Positions 18,876-28,135 of a stretch of 64,000 nucleotides of DNA are shown piece after piece. This stretch comes from Marinicauda salina. GTDB lineage: Bacteria > Pseudomonadota > Alphaproteobacteria > Caulobacterales > Maricaulaceae. Positions within the stretch are counted from its first letter, which is position 1. Every line of letters begins with the position of its first letter. Both the position numbers and the translations under genes were made by a program. The notes under the pieces are model-generated. The model saw only the letters and a program-made list of their open reading frames with translations, did not search any database and was not told the DNA's origin. The stretch covers positions 868,001 to 932,000 of the forward strand of contig NZ_QEXV01000001.1 of assembly GCF_003122085.1 (NCBI RefSeq), given 5' to 3'.

Positions 18876-19523
18876 ATGATCCGCGCATTCGCCGTACTGA
18901 GCATGCTGGGCCTGGCCGCCTGCGCCACGGGCGCGCCGCGAGAGCTTCCGCGCGCCGAGGCCGTCGAGGAGACCGTGCGTCTCGAGATGCCGGTGAGCCC
19001 GGCCGACAACGGCCTGACCTGGAGCCAGCTCGAACTCGTGAGCGCCGTCGCCGCCGAGTACAAGGCGCGCGGCCACGGACCGCTCGTGATCTCCTATCCG
19101 CAGGACGCCGGCAACGCCGACGCCGCGATTGGCGCCATCGCCGAGGTGCGCACGCAGCTCTACGAGCACGGCCTCGACTGGCGCGCGATCTCCGGCGGCG
19201 CCTATGACGCCTCCGGCCGCAGCGAGGCCCCGGTGATCTTCTCGTTCACCCGCTATCGGGCCGTTCCGCCGGAGTGCCAAGGCGGATGGACCGATCTGCG
19301 CAACGCGACGCCGGGCGAGGCCTGGCCGCGCTTCGGCTGCGCGACCGCGCGCAATCTGGCCGCGACCGTGGCCGATCCGCGCGATCTCATGACCGCGCGC
19401 ACGATGGCCGATCCGGACGTCGCGCGCCGTCACACCGTGCTGGAGCGCTATCGCGCCGGCCAGCCGACCGCCTCGACCCGCACCGAAGACGAAAGCGGTG
19501 CGGTGAGCGAGGTCGTGGACTAG
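18876..19523 (+). CDS. cpaD: Tad pilus lipoprotein CpaD
   Basis: 215 residues. Lipoprotein signal with lipobox L-A-A-C16, then the CpaD domain (LVISYPQDAGN and the C-x-G-W-x-D-L element in ECQGGWTDLRN, followed by FGCATARNLAATVADPRDLM). The two conserved Cys likely form a disulfide in the periplasm. CpaD helps target or stabilise the CpaC secretin in the outer membrane. ATG start, 4 bases after cpaC. Confidence 0.92.
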   Translation: MIRAFAVLSMLGLAACATGAPRELPRAEAVEETVRLEMPVSPADNGLTWSQLELVSAVAAEYKARGHGPLVISYPQDAGNADAAIGAIAEVRTQLYEHGLDWRAISGGAYDASGRSEAPVIFSFTRYRAVPPECQGGWTDLRNATPGEAWPRFGCATARNLAATVADPRDLMTARTMADPDVARRHTVLERYRAGQPTASTRTEDESGAVSEVVD

Positions 19524-19542
19524 AGGAAGGCAGGGAAGACCA

Positions 19543-21168
19543 ATGAGCCAAGCCAACGCCTTCGATGACGACGAGTTCGCTCCGAGCGACGAGTTCGTCG
19601 AAACCGACGCGACCGTCGAGGACGGTCTCGAAGTCGAGGACGCGTACGAGGGGGAAGACGCGCTCGAGGCGGATGACGCGCTCGATGTGGATGCTTCCTT
19701 CGAGGAGGAGGACGCGCCGCTTGACCCGGAATCGGTGGAGCGACGCATCCTCGGCGAGACCGAGACGCCGGACGCCGGGACCGAGGGGGATCGCCCCTTC
19801 GGCGCCCGCTTGGCCGAGGCCAATGTCGACGCCGTCGAGATCGATCTCGATGAGTTCGGCGACGCCGCCGACGAGGCCGCGCCGGAGACGGCGCCGGCCG
19901 GCGCCGAGACGCGGCTGACCGTGGCGGAGACCCCGGTCGACCTCACCGACGAGGAGGCCGGCTTCCATCAGCCGGTGCCGCGGATCACGATCCACGCCTT
20001 CTGCGAGAGCCCCGAGACGGGCGCGCTGATCCACAACGCCGGCTCCGACCGGCGCCTGGCGAAGGCGCACGTCACCGTGGAGCTCGGCGGCCTGTCGGGC
20101 GCGATCGAGCGCTTCCACGACGAGTCCACGCCGAACCTGCTGATCGTCGAGACCGGCATGCGCGGCCGCGCCCTGTTCGAGCAGCTCGACGAGCTGGCCG
20201 CCGTCTGCGACGCCGACACCAAGGTCATCATCGTCGGCGCGGCCAACGACGTGACGCTGTATCGCGAGCTGATCCGCCGCGGCGTGAGCGAATACCTCGT
20301 GCCGCCGCTGACGCCGCTGCACCTGATCCGCACGATCTCCGAGCTGTTCCTCGATCCCGAGGCGCCGTTCGCGGGCAAGACCGTGGCCTTCATCGGCGCC
20401 AAGGGCGGCGTCGGTTCGTCGACGGTCGCCCACAACGCCTCCTGGTGCATGAGCGAGGGCCACAGCGTCGACACCGTGCTCGTGGACCTGGACCTGTCGT
20501 TCGGCACGGCCGGACTCGACTTCAACCAGGATCCCGCGCAGACGATCTCGGAAGCGCTCAACGAGCCCGACCGGCTCGACGAGGCGCTGCTCGATCGCCT
20601 GCTCGTGCGCTGCACCGACCGGCTGAGCCTGTTCTCGGCGCCGGCCACGCTCGAGAGCGAATGGGACTTCTCCCCGGACGCCTACGACACCGTCCTGGAG
20701 ACCGTGCGTCGCCAGGCGCCGTTCGTCACGCTCGACCTGCCGCACGCCTGGAATCCGTGGATCCGCAGCGTGCTGCTCTCGTCCGACCAGGTCGTGGTCA
20801 CGGTGACGCCGGATCTGGCGTGCCTGCGCAACGCGAAGAACCTGTTCGATCTCGTACGCCAGCACCGGCCCAACGACGAGCCGCCCAAGGTGGTCGTGAA
20901 CATGGCCGGCTGCCCGAAGCGGCCCGACATCCCGCTGAAGGATTTCGCCGACGCCCTCGGCGCCTCGCCGTCGCTGGTGCTGCCCTTCGAGCCGCAGCTG
21001 TTTGGCAAGGCGGCCAATAACGGGCAGATGATCTCCGAGGTCGAGGAGAAGTCGAAGGCCGCCGAAGGGTTCGCCCACCTGGCGGGGCTGATCAGCGGCC
21101 GGACCACCAACGCGGGGGGCAAGTCCCGCTCCCGCGGCCTGTTCAAGTCCCTCTTCGGGAAGGGCTGA
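19543..21168 (+). CDS. cpaE: Pilus polar-localisation ATPase CpaE (TadZ)
   Basis: 541 residues in three parts. Residues 1-145 are a very acidic, low-complexity extension. Residues ~145-270 form a receiver-like domain (LLIVETGMRGRALFEQLDEL). From ~280 there is a ParA/MinD-type ATPase whose nucleotide loop is K287-GGVGSST: the first Lys of the deviant Walker A is kept while the usual second Lys is Ser, as in other CpaE/TadZ proteins. It places the pilus machine at a cell pole. ATG start with AGGAAG upstream. The acidic extension is the only unusual feature. Confidence 0.93.
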   Translation: MSQANAFDDDEFAPSDEFVETDATVEDGLEVEDAYEGEDALEADDALDVDASFEEEDAPLDPESVERRILGETETPDAGTEGDRPFGARLAEANVDAVEIDLDEFGDAADEAAPETAPAGAETRLTVAETPVDLTDEEAGFHQPVPRITIHAFCESPETGALIHNAGSDRRLAKAHVTVELGGLSGAIERFHDESTPNLLIVETGMRGRALFEQLDELAAVCDADTKVIIVGAANDVTLYRELIRRGVSEYLVPPLTPLHLIRTISELFLDPEAPFAGKTVAFIGAKGGVGSSTVAHNASWCMSEGHSVDTVLVDLDLSFGTAGLDFNQDPAQTISEALNEPDRLDEALLDRLLVRCTDRLSLFSAPATLESEWDFSPDAYDTVLETVRRQAPFVTLDLPHAWNPWIRSVLLSSDQVVVTVTPDLACLRNAKNLFDLVRQHRPNDEPPKVVVNMAGCPKRPDIPLKDFADALGASPSLVLPFEPQLFGKAANNGQMISEVEEKSKAAEGFAHLAGLISGRTTNAGGKSRSRGLFKSLFGKG

Positions 21169-21192
21169 GGCGAGGAAGGCTAGGCGACGCTC

Positions 21193-22779
21193 ATGTTCGG
21201 AAAACGCACGCCATCAGCGGCCGCGCGGACGTCGGGCTTCGGCGACAAGGCCGCCGCGCCGAAGTCGCCGGAGACCAGGAAGGCGCCGGCCGCCAAGCCG
21301 CGCCCCGAAGCGGTCGAGCCCGCCGAGCCGGCCAAGCCGGCCAAGCCGGCCAAGCCGAACGGCGAGGCCGCCGCCAACGGCGCGGCCGCGCCGGGACCTG
21401 CGCCGGAAGCCAAGCCCAAGCCGGCGTCCAAGCCCAAATCCAAGCCCGCGGCGAAGGCGGCGGCCTCGGGCGGCGAGACCACGGAGATCGTCGGCGCGGA
21501 GCGCTCGGCGGAGTACTACGCGGTCAAGACGACCATCTTCAACGCGCTGATCGACACGATCGACCTGTCGCAGCTGTCGCGTCTGGATCACCAGACCGCC
21601 GCCGACGAGATCCGCGACATCGTCACCGAGATCATCTCGATCAAGAACGTCGCGATGTCGATCGCCGAGCAGGAGCAGCTGCTCCAGGACATCTGCAACG
21701 ACGTCCTGGGCTACGGTCCGCTCGAGCCGCTGCTGGCGCGCGACGACATCGCCGACATCATGGTCAACGGCGCCGGCGACGTCTTCATCGAGGTCGGCGG
21801 ACGCGTGAAGAAGACCAATATCCGCTTCCGCGACAACGGCCAGCTGATGAATATCTGTCAGCGGATCGTCTCGCAGGTCGGCCGCCGCGTCGACGAAGCC
21901 AGCCCGATCTGCGACGCCCGTCTCGCCGACGGCTCGCGCGTGAACGTCATCGCGCCGCCGCTGGCGCTGGACGGCCCGACGCTGACCATCCGGAAATTCA
22001 AGAAAGACAAGCTCCGGATGCAGGACCTGGTGCAGTACGGCTCGATCACGCCGGAGGGCGCCAAGGTGCTCGAGATCATCGGCGCCAGCCGATGCAACGT
22101 GCTGATCTCCGGAGGCACCGGTTCGGGCAAGACGACCCTGCTCAACTGCCTCACCGCCTTCATCGGCGAGGAGGAGCGCATCATCACCTGCGAGGACGCC
22201 GCCGAACTGCAGCTGCAGCAGCCGCACGTCGTGCGCCTCGAGACCCGCCCGCCGAACCTGGAGGGGCAGGGCCAGGTGACCATGCGCGACCTGGTCAAGA
22301 ACTGCCTGCGCATGCGTCCCGAGCGCATCATCGTCGGCGAGGTGCGCGGCCCGGAGGCGTTCGATCTCCTGCAGGCGATGAACACCGGCCATGACGGCTC
22401 GATGGGCACGCTGCACGCCAACTCGCCGCGCGAGGCGCTGTCGCGGATCGAGTCGATGATCACGATGGGCGGCTACAATCTGCCGACCAAGACCATCCGC
22501 GAGATGATCGCCGGTTCGATCGACGTCATCGTCCAGGCCGCCCGCCTGCGCGACGGCTCGCGCAAGATCACCCAGATCAGCGAGGTGCTGGGCATGGAGG
22601 GCGACGTGATCGTCACCCAGGACCTGTTCATCTACGAGATCACCGGCGAGGACGAGCTCGGCAATATCAGCGGCCGGCACGCCTCGACGGGCATCGCGCG
22701 TCCCAAGTTCTGGGATCGCGCGCGCTACTTCGGCCGCGAGGCCGAGCTCGCCGAAGCCCTCGACGCGTCGGAGGCCTGA
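21193..22779 (+). CDS. cpaF: Pilus assembly/retraction ATPase CpaF (TadA)
   Basis: 528-residue hexameric secretion ATPase on the cytoplasmic face. Residues 1-95 are a Pro/Lys/Ala-rich linker with direct AKP repeats; the conserved core starts near YYAVKTTIFNAL. Walker A is GGTGSGKTT at 307-315, followed by the Asp box (IITCEDAAELQL), Walker B-like RPERIIVGEVRG and the His box HDGSMGTLHANS. ATG start. Tad systems use this single motor for both extension and retraction. tadB follows after 2 bases. Confidence 0.96.
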   Translation: MFGKRTPSAAARTSGFGDKAAAPKSPETRKAPAAKPRPEAVEPAEPAKPAKPAKPNGEAAANGAAAPGPAPEAKPKPASKPKSKPAAKAAASGGETTEIVGAERSAEYYAVKTTIFNALIDTIDLSQLSRLDHQTAADEIRDIVTEIISIKNVAMSIAEQEQLLQDICNDVLGYGPLEPLLARDDIADIMVNGAGDVFIEVGGRVKKTNIRFRDNGQLMNICQRIVSQVGRRVDEASPICDARLADGSRVNVIAPPLALDGPTLTIRKFKKDKLRMQDLVQYGSITPEGAKVLEIIGASRCNVLISGGTGSGKTTLLNCLTAFIGEEERIITCEDAAELQLQQPHVVRLETRPPNLEGQGQVTMRDLVKNCLRMRPERIIVGEVRGPEAFDLLQAMNTGHDGSMGTLHANSPREALSRIESMITMGGYNLPTKTIREMIAGSIDVIVQAARLRDGSRKITQISEVLGMEGDVIVTQDLFIYEITGEDELGNISGRHASTGIARPKFWDRARYFGREAELAEALDASEA

Positions 22780-22781
22780 GC

Positions 22782-23774
22782 ATGGGGCCGGATGTCACAT
22801 TCATCCTCGCCGCGATCTCGGCGTTCATCGCGGTGGCCGGCGCGGGCTTCGCGCTGACCGCCGGGGGGCCGAGCAAGCGCCAGGCGAAGCGGATCAGCCG
22901 CGCCGCCGGCGGCGAGGCCGTCAAGGCGAGCAAGCGCAAGGGCGGCCAGGACCAGACGGCCGCGCGCCGGCGCCAGATCCAGGACTCCATCAAGGAGCTC
23001 GAGGAGCGCCAGAAGCGCGAGCGCAAGAAGACGCTCACCCTGCGCGCGCGCATCGAGCAGGCGGGCCTGGACTGGAAGCCGATCCATTTCTGGATGCTTT
23101 CGGGCGGCGCGGGGCTCGTCGCCGGCCTGCTGACCTTCCTGACCGGTCAGCATCCGCTGATCGCGATCGCGTTCACCGCGACGGCGGCGTTCGGCCTGCC
23201 GCGCTGGATCCTTGGCTTCATGCGCAGCAGCCGGCAGAAGAAATTCTCCGCGAGCTTCGCCGACGCGCTCGACATCATCGTGCGCGGCGTGAAGTCGGGC
23301 CTGCCGCTCAACGAGTGCCTCAAGATCATCGCCAACGAGGCGCCCGAGCCGGTGAAGTCCGAGTTCGCCACCCTCGTCGAGGGCATCGGCATGGGCGTCG
23401 AGACCACCGAGGGCATGCGCCGGCTGAAGGAGCGCATGCCGCTGCCGGAGGTGAACTTCTTCGCGATCGTTCTGGTCATCCAGTCGAAGTCCGGCGGCAA
23501 CCTCGCCGAGGCGCTGCAGAACCTCTCCACCGTCCTGCGCGCGCGCAAGATGATGCGCGAGAAGATCGGCGCGCTGTCCTCGGAGGCGAAGGCCTCCGCG
23601 CTCATCATCGGCGCGCTGCCGCCGGGCGTGCTCGGGATCGTGTCTGTGATGTCGCCGGACTACATGAGCCTGATGTTCACGCATCCGCTGGGCCAGATGA
23701 TGCTGATGGGCGGCGCCATCTGGATGGGCTTCGGCATCCTGATGATGCGCGGCATGATCAACTTCAAGCACTGA
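22782..23774 (+). CDS. tadB: Tad inner-membrane platform protein TadB
   Basis: 330 residues of the T2SSF/TadB family. The N-terminal hydrophobic segment is followed by a basic, charged stretch (residues ~40-90), two central membrane helices and a C-terminal pair. The conserved block DIIVRGVKSGLPLNECL and QSKSGGNLAEALQNLS mark the T2SSF domain. With TadC it anchors the CpaF motor and the growing pilus base. ATG start, 2 bases after cpaF. Confidence 0.93.
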   Translation: MGPDVTFILAAISAFIAVAGAGFALTAGGPSKRQAKRISRAAGGEAVKASKRKGGQDQTAARRRQIQDSIKELEERQKRERKKTLTLRARIEQAGLDWKPIHFWMLSGGAGLVAGLLTFLTGQHPLIAIAFTATAAFGLPRWILGFMRSSRQKKFSASFADALDIIVRGVKSGLPLNECLKIIANEAPEPVKSEFATLVEGIGMGVETTEGMRRLKERMPLPEVNFFAIVLVIQSKSGGNLAEALQNLSTVLRARKMMREKIGALSSEAKASALIIGALPPGVLGIVSVMSPDYMSLMFTHPLGQMMLMGGAIWMGFGILMMRGMINFKH

Positions 23775-23784
23775 GGGGGCGGAC

Positions 23785-24765
23785 TTGGGCGACATCCTGC
23801 AATTCGCCGAATGGATCACGACGCCGGGCAATCTGTTCGCGATCATCGCCGCCGTGCTGGTGTTCGCGACCGTGGTGACGCTTTCGGCGCCGGCGATGGG
23901 CGGCGATGTCTACGGCAAGCGCCTCAAGCAGGTCGCCAGCCGGCGCGAGGAGCTGCGCCGCAAGTCCCGCGAGGCGCTCAAGGCCGGCAAGAGCAGCACG
24001 CTGCGCACCCAGGACGATCGCAATGTGTTCCGCAAGATCGTCGAGGGCTGGAACCTGCAGAAGCTGCTCGAGGATCCGAACCTCAAGTCGAAGCTCGCCC
24101 AGGCGGGCCTGCGCGGCCAGACCCCGGTCTTCGCGTTCTATTTCGCGCGCTTCGCCGCGCCGATCGTGCTGTTCGGGCTGGGCATGGCCTATCTCTACGG
24201 CATCAACGGCTTCGGCCTGGCGGGCATGCAGAAGCTCACCGTCGCGATGGCGCTGGCGGTGCTGGGCTACTACGCGCCGGGCATCTACCTGCACAACAAG
24301 GCGATGAAGCGCCGCGACTCGATCATGCAGGCCTTCCCCGACTCGCTCGACCTGCTGCTGATCTGCGTGGAATCGGGCATGTCGATCGAGGCGGCCTTCC
24401 AGAAGGTCGCCTCCGAGGTCGGCTCGAACTCGATCGAGCTCGCCGAGGAGCTGTCGCTGACGACCGCCGAGCTGGCCTATCTGCAGGACCGCCGGCAGGC
24501 CTACGAGAACCTCGCCCACCGCACCGCGCATCCCGGCGTGAAGGCGGTCGCGACCGCGCTCGTCCAGGCCGAACGCTACGGCACCCCGCTCGGCCAGGCG
24601 CTGCGCGTCATGGCCAAGGAGAACCGCGACATGCGCATGTCGGCGGCCGAGAAGAAGGCCGCCGCGCTGCCGGCCAAGCTCACCGTGCCGATGATCGTGT
24701 TCTTCCTGCCCGTGCTGTTCGTGGTCATTCTCGGACCGGCGATCATCAATTACCAAAGTCTGTGA
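23785..24765 (+). CDS. tadC: Tad inner-membrane platform protein TadC
   Basis: 326 residues, T2SSF family, paralogous to TadB. Membrane helices are near residues 15-35, 120-170 and 295-320; the conserved DLLLICVESGMSIEAAF and AERYGTPLGQALRVM blocks are present. Start is an unusual TTG at 23785, with GAGGGGG just upstream; the next in-frame ATG would remove the first membrane segment, so TTG is preferred. Partner of TadB. Confidence 0.91.
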   Translation: MGDILQFAEWITTPGNLFAIIAAVLVFATVVTLSAPAMGGDVYGKRLKQVASRREELRRKSREALKAGKSSTLRTQDDRNVFRKIVEGWNLQKLLEDPNLKSKLAQAGLRGQTPVFAFYFARFAAPIVLFGLGMAYLYGINGFGLAGMQKLTVAMALAVLGYYAPGIYLHNKAMKRRDSIMQAFPDSLDLLLICVESGMSIEAAFQKVASEVGSNSIELAEELSLTTAELAYLQDRRQAYENLAHRTAHPGVKAVATALVQAERYGTPLGQALRVMAKENRDMRMSAAEKKAAALPAKLTVPMIVFFLPVLFVVILGPAIINYQSL

Positions 24766-24832
24766 CGCGGCCGCCGCGTCGGGCTAACGTGCCCCGCGTG
24801 CGGTTCGCACGCTGAGGGAGGAAGTCCGTTCG

Positions 24833-25342
24833 ATGTTCGGCCTGGGCAAGCTGGCGGAGCGCCGCCGCGTGGAGACCGAGGAGGCGGGAAGGGCCGCCGA
24901 AGCCGCGCTGGACGCGCTGGCCGCCGACGACCCGGACGCCGCCCGCAAGGCGCTGCGGAGCGCGCCCAAGAAGGTCGCCTTCGCCGATATCGGCTGGAAG
25001 CTGGCGCTCGCCTCCGCGCTCGCCGATCTCGCCGACGGCAAGCGCAAGCCCGGCCTGGCCAAGCTGGTGGAGATCGTCGCCAGCCTGGACGACACCAGCC
25101 TCGGCAAGGACGACAAGGGCTATCTCCGCCTGTTCGCGCTCTATCGCGCCATCGAGGCGTCCAAGGACGGCAAGCCGCCCGCGGAACTGCGCGCGCATGC
25201 GGAGAATTTCCGCTTCGACCACACCCTGGTCTCGAGCGAGCTCAAGACGCGCTTTCCGCTCAAGAAGACCGAAGCCCACGCCGAGGCGGCTCCGCCGCCG
25301 ATGAGCGTCCCGCCCGAGGCCGACGAGGACGATCCGTTCTAG
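24833..25342 (+). CDS. Conserved-looking hypothetical protein at the end of the Tad run
   Basis: 169 residues, soluble, no signal peptide. Predicted mostly helical: an Ala/Glu-rich first half (residues 10-60), then GKRKPGLAKLVEIVASL and a middle with YLRLFALYRAIEA, ending in a Pro/Asp/Glu-rich tail (PPPMSVPPEADEDDPF). I do not recognise a named domain. It follows tadC by 67 bases on the same strand with a good ribosome binding site (GGAGGAAG), so it may be co-transcribed; its role is unknown. Confidence 0.72.
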   Translation: MFGLGKLAERRRVETEEAGRAAEAALDALAADDPDAARKALRSAPKKVAFADIGWKLALASALADLADGKRKPGLAKLVEIVASLDDTSLGKDDKGYLRLFALYRAIEASKDGKPPAELRAHAENFRFDHTLVSSELKTRFPLKKTEAHAEAAPPPMSVPPEADEDDPF

Positions 25343-25348
25343 GCGGGT

Positions 25349-25804
25349 TCACCGCCCGCGGCGGATCTCCTGGAAGAGCCGCTCAAGACCCTGCAGGAAA
25401 TCCGAGCGGTCGCGCGACGAGAAGGCGCGCCCGCCGCCGGCGGCGTCCATTTGTCCGGCGCTTCGAAGATCCGTCATCAGGTTGCGGGTGGCGAGCTTCG
25501 CGCCGATCGATTCGGCGGTGAAGGCTTCGCCGCGATGGTCGATCGCCCGCGCGCCGGCCTTCACGCAGCGATCGGCCAGCGGGATGTCGGCGGTGACGCA
25601 GATATCGCCCGGCCCGATTCGTTCGGCGATCCAGTCGTCGGCGGCGTCGGGGCCCTCGGGCACGATGACGAGCTCGGCCCACGGGCTGCGCGGGCGCATC
25701 AGCCCGCCGTCGGTGACGAGCTTGATCTCGGTCCGGTGGCGCTCGGCCACGCGGATGATCTCGTCCTTCACCGGACAGGCGTCGGCGTCGACATAGACGG
25801 TCAC
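25349..25804 (-). CDS. YaiI/YqxD family protein (DUF188)
   Basis: 151 residues of a widespread PIN-like family of uncertain function. Family marks are [14 protein letters not shown] at the N-terminus, TDGGLMRP and the [19 protein letters not shown] block. GTG at 25804 is chosen as start because the domain begins at residue 1; the ATG upstream adds 30 Arg-rich residues overlapping the preceding gene. It lies 16 bases after the stop of the tadD-like gene and converges on the hypothetical gene with 6 bases between stops. Confidence 0.88.
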   Translation of the reverse strand: MTVYVDADACPVKDEIIRVAERHRTEIKLVTDGGLMRPRSPWAELVIVPEGPDAADDWIAERIGPGDICVTADIPLADRCVKAGARAIDHRGEAFTAESIGAKLATRNLMTDLRSAGQMDAAGGGRAFSSRDRSDFLQGLERLFQEIRRGR

Positions 25805-25820
25805 GGCGCGGCGGGCGGCG

Positions 25821-26645
25821 TCACGGCTGTTCGGACTCCGCCCCCTCGGCGAGCGCGTCCCAGCGGCGCGGGGTCGACAGCATCGAACGCACATAGTCGA
25901 GATTGGCCTCGGCCATCTCCGGCGTGGTGTCGACCAGGGCCATCTCCTCGGCTTCGTCGAAGCGGCCCTGCAGCGCCAGCACGAGGGCGAGGTTCTGGCG
26001 CACCTGCGGGGTCGCGCGATCGCTGTCGGCGGCCGTGCGCAGGAGCCGTTCGGCTTCCTCGGGTTCGCCGGCCAGCGCGTGGGACAGGGCGAGATTGCTC
26101 AGGATGGCGGGCTCGCCCGGCGCCAGGCCGCGGGCCTGGTTGAAGCGGGTGCGCGCGGCCTCCGAGCGGCCGGCCTGCTCCAGCGCCACGCCGAGCGCGT
26201 TGACGAGGCGCCAGTCCTCGCCGCGCTCGTTGAGCGCCCGGCTCAGCGGCTCGATCGCCTGCTGGCCTTGGCCCAGAGCGGTGAGCGCCATGCCGTAGCT
26301 CGCCAGCAGGTCGGCGTCGTCGGGGTAGAGCGCCAGACCCTGGCGGGCGACCTCCCGGGCGCGTTCGGTGTTGCCGAGTTTTCTGAGAACCGTGGAGAGC
26401 TGGACGGCGGCTTCGAGATCGCCGGGATTGAGCTGGTGGGCTTCCGCCCAGAAGGCGGCCTGGGTGAGCAGGTCCTGGTTGCCGATCGCCTCGCGCTCGG
26501 CCTCGGTGGCGGGCACGATGGACCGGCTTTCGAGTTCCGCAGCGAGGGCTTCTTCCTGTTCGGTGGGGGCGAGCTCGCCGGACGTGGCGCAGGCGCTGAG
26601 GGCAAAAGCCGCGGCCAGCGTGGTTGCGGACAGACGCGCGCGCAT
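25821..26645 (-). CDS. tadD: TPR lipoprotein, TadD-like
   Basis: 274 residues. Lipoprotein signal (FALSAC, lipobox Cys about residue 19), then about five tetratricopeptide repeats between residues 60 and 245 ([40 protein letters not shown] and similar). TadD-type lipoproteins act in assembly of the Tad outer-membrane complex; the position beside the Tad genes supports that job, although transcription is opposite. Generic TPR lipoproteins exist elsewhere, so the specific name is partly from context. ATG start. Confidence 0.8.
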   Translation of the reverse strand: MRARLSATTLAAAFALSACATSGELAPTEQEEALAAELESRSIVPATEAEREAIGNQDLLTQAAFWAEAHQLNPGDLEAAVQLSTVLRKLGNTERAREVARQGLALYPDDADLLASYGMALTALGQGQQAIEPLSRALNERGEDWRLVNALGVALEQAGRSEAARTRFNQARGLAPGEPAILSNLALSHALAGEPEEAERLLRTAADSDRATPQVRQNLALVLALQGRFDEAEEMALVDTTPEMAEANLDYVRSMLSTPRRWDALAEGAESEQP

Positions 26646-26760
26646 GGTCTACCTCTCGACGTGAAATTCCGACGTCACCCTGCCGGGCCTCGGTCAAGAA
26701 GCCGTTAACGCTTCCTGATGAAGACCCGGGCCCGACAGCCCTAGCGAGACAGACGAGACG

Positions 26761-28134
26761 ATGACCGACCTGTTCGCCGCCGACGACGCCGGGGCGCGAC
26801 GCGCCCGCGTCGTTCCCGCAGAGGACCTAGACGCCGCGCTGGTGACGCTGCCGTCCGACGCCGCCGACCACGCCCGCGCCGCCGGATTCAAGGCGGGCCC
26901 CAGCGAGGTCGTCGCCCTGCCGGAAAGCGGAGACGCCCCCAACGCGCTGATCGGTGCCGGGCCGGCGCGGAGCCCGTTCGACATCGCCGGCGCGGCGTTG
27001 AGCCTCGCCGAGGGCGACTGGACGCTGGAGGCCGCGCCCGAGGCGTGGGACCCCACCCAGATCGCCGTCGCCTTCGCGCTGGGCGGCTACCAGTTCACGC
27101 GCTATCGCCAGGCGGACCGCGCGCCGGCGCGCCTGGTTCCGCCCGAAACCGCCGACCGGGCCGAAGCCGAGCGGATCGTCCGCGGCGCCTTCCTGACCCG
27201 CGATCTCGTCAACACGCCCGCCGGCGACATGCTGCCCAGCGAGCTCGAGGCGGCCGTGCGCGGGCTGGCCGAGCCGCACGGCGCGACGGTGTCCGTGATC
27301 CGCGGCGAGGACCTGCTGACCGAGAACTACCCGATGATTCACGCCGTCGGGCGGGCCTCGGCCGACGCGCCGCGCCTGCTCGAGCTGGAATGGGGCGATC
27401 CCGAGCACCCCCGCCTGGCGCTGGTCGGCAAGGGCGTGTGCTTCGATTCCGGCGGGCTCGACATCAAGGGCGCCGAGGGGATGCTCCTGATGAAGAAGGA
27501 CATGGGCGGGGCCGCCAACGTGCTGGGCCTGGCCTCGATGATCATGGACGCGAAGCTGCCCGTGCGGCTGCACGTGCTGGTCCCGGCCGTCGAGAACGCC
27601 ATCGCCGGAAACGCCTTCCGGCCCGGCGACATCCTGAAATCCCGCAAGGGGCTCACCGTCGAGATCGGCAACACCGACGCCGAGGGCCGGCTGGTGCTGG
27701 CCGACGCCATCGCCAGGGCCTGCGAGCTCGATCCCGATCTGCTTATCGACATGGCCACGCTCACCGGCGCGGCGCGCGTCGCGCTCGGCCCCGAGGTCGC
27801 GCCCTTCTACACGGGCGACGACGCCGTCGCCGGCGCGGTGATGGAGGCCTCGGCCGCCGTCGACGATCCCGCCTGGCGCATGCCGCTCTGGGACGGCTAC
27901 GACGAGCAGCTCGACGGCGAGATCTCCGATCTCTCCAACACCGGCTCGGGCAAGATGGCCGGCTCGGTCACCGCCGCGCTCTTCCTCAGACGCTTCGTGT
28001 CCGATGCGCGCGCCTGGATGCACTGGGACATCTACGCCTGGAACCCGAAGGCCCGGCCCGGCCGGCCCAAGGGCGGCGAGATGTGCGGCGCCCGGGCCCT
28101 GTACCACTGGCTCGCGACGCGCTACGGGGACTGA
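26761..28134 (+). CDS. M17 leucyl aminopeptidase family protein
   Basis: 457-residue cytoplasmic di-metal exopeptidase that removes N-terminal residues from peptides. The C-terminal catalytic domain has the metal- and substrate-binding stretches VGKGVCFDSGGLDIKGAEGM, MKKDMGGAA and the signature NTDAEGRL. The N-terminal domain is shorter and divergent, as in the PepB-like branch. ATG start. One base separates its stop from the ATG of the NlpC/P60 gene, a pairing common in alphaproteobacteria and consistent with joint peptide or muropeptide recycling. Confidence 0.92.
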   Translation: MTDLFAADDAGARRARVVPAEDLDAALVTLPSDAADHARAAGFKAGPSEVVALPESGDAPNALIGAGPARSPFDIAGAALSLAEGDWTLEAAPEAWDPTQIAVAFALGGYQFTRYRQADRAPARLVPPETADRAEAERIVRGAFLTRDLVNTPAGDMLPSELEAAVRGLAEPHGATVSVIRGEDLLTENYPMIHAVGRASADAPRLLELEWGDPEHPRLALVGKGVCFDSGGLDIKGAEGMLLMKKDMGGAANVLGLASMIMDAKLPVRLHVLVPAVENAIAGNAFRPGDILKSRKGLTVEIGNTDAEGRLVLADAIARACELDPDLLIDMATLTGAARVALGPEVAPFYTGDDAVAGAVMEASAAVDDPAWRMPLWDGYDEQLDGEISDLSNTGSGKMAGSVTAALFLRRFVSDARAWMHWDIYAWNPKARPGRPKGGEMCGARALYHWLATRYGD

Positions 28135-28135
28135 C

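Noticed and set aside
26690-26720. CtrA-like TTAACG near the aminopeptidase promoter
   Set aside because: Only one half of the motif is present; the second half is TTGA at best.
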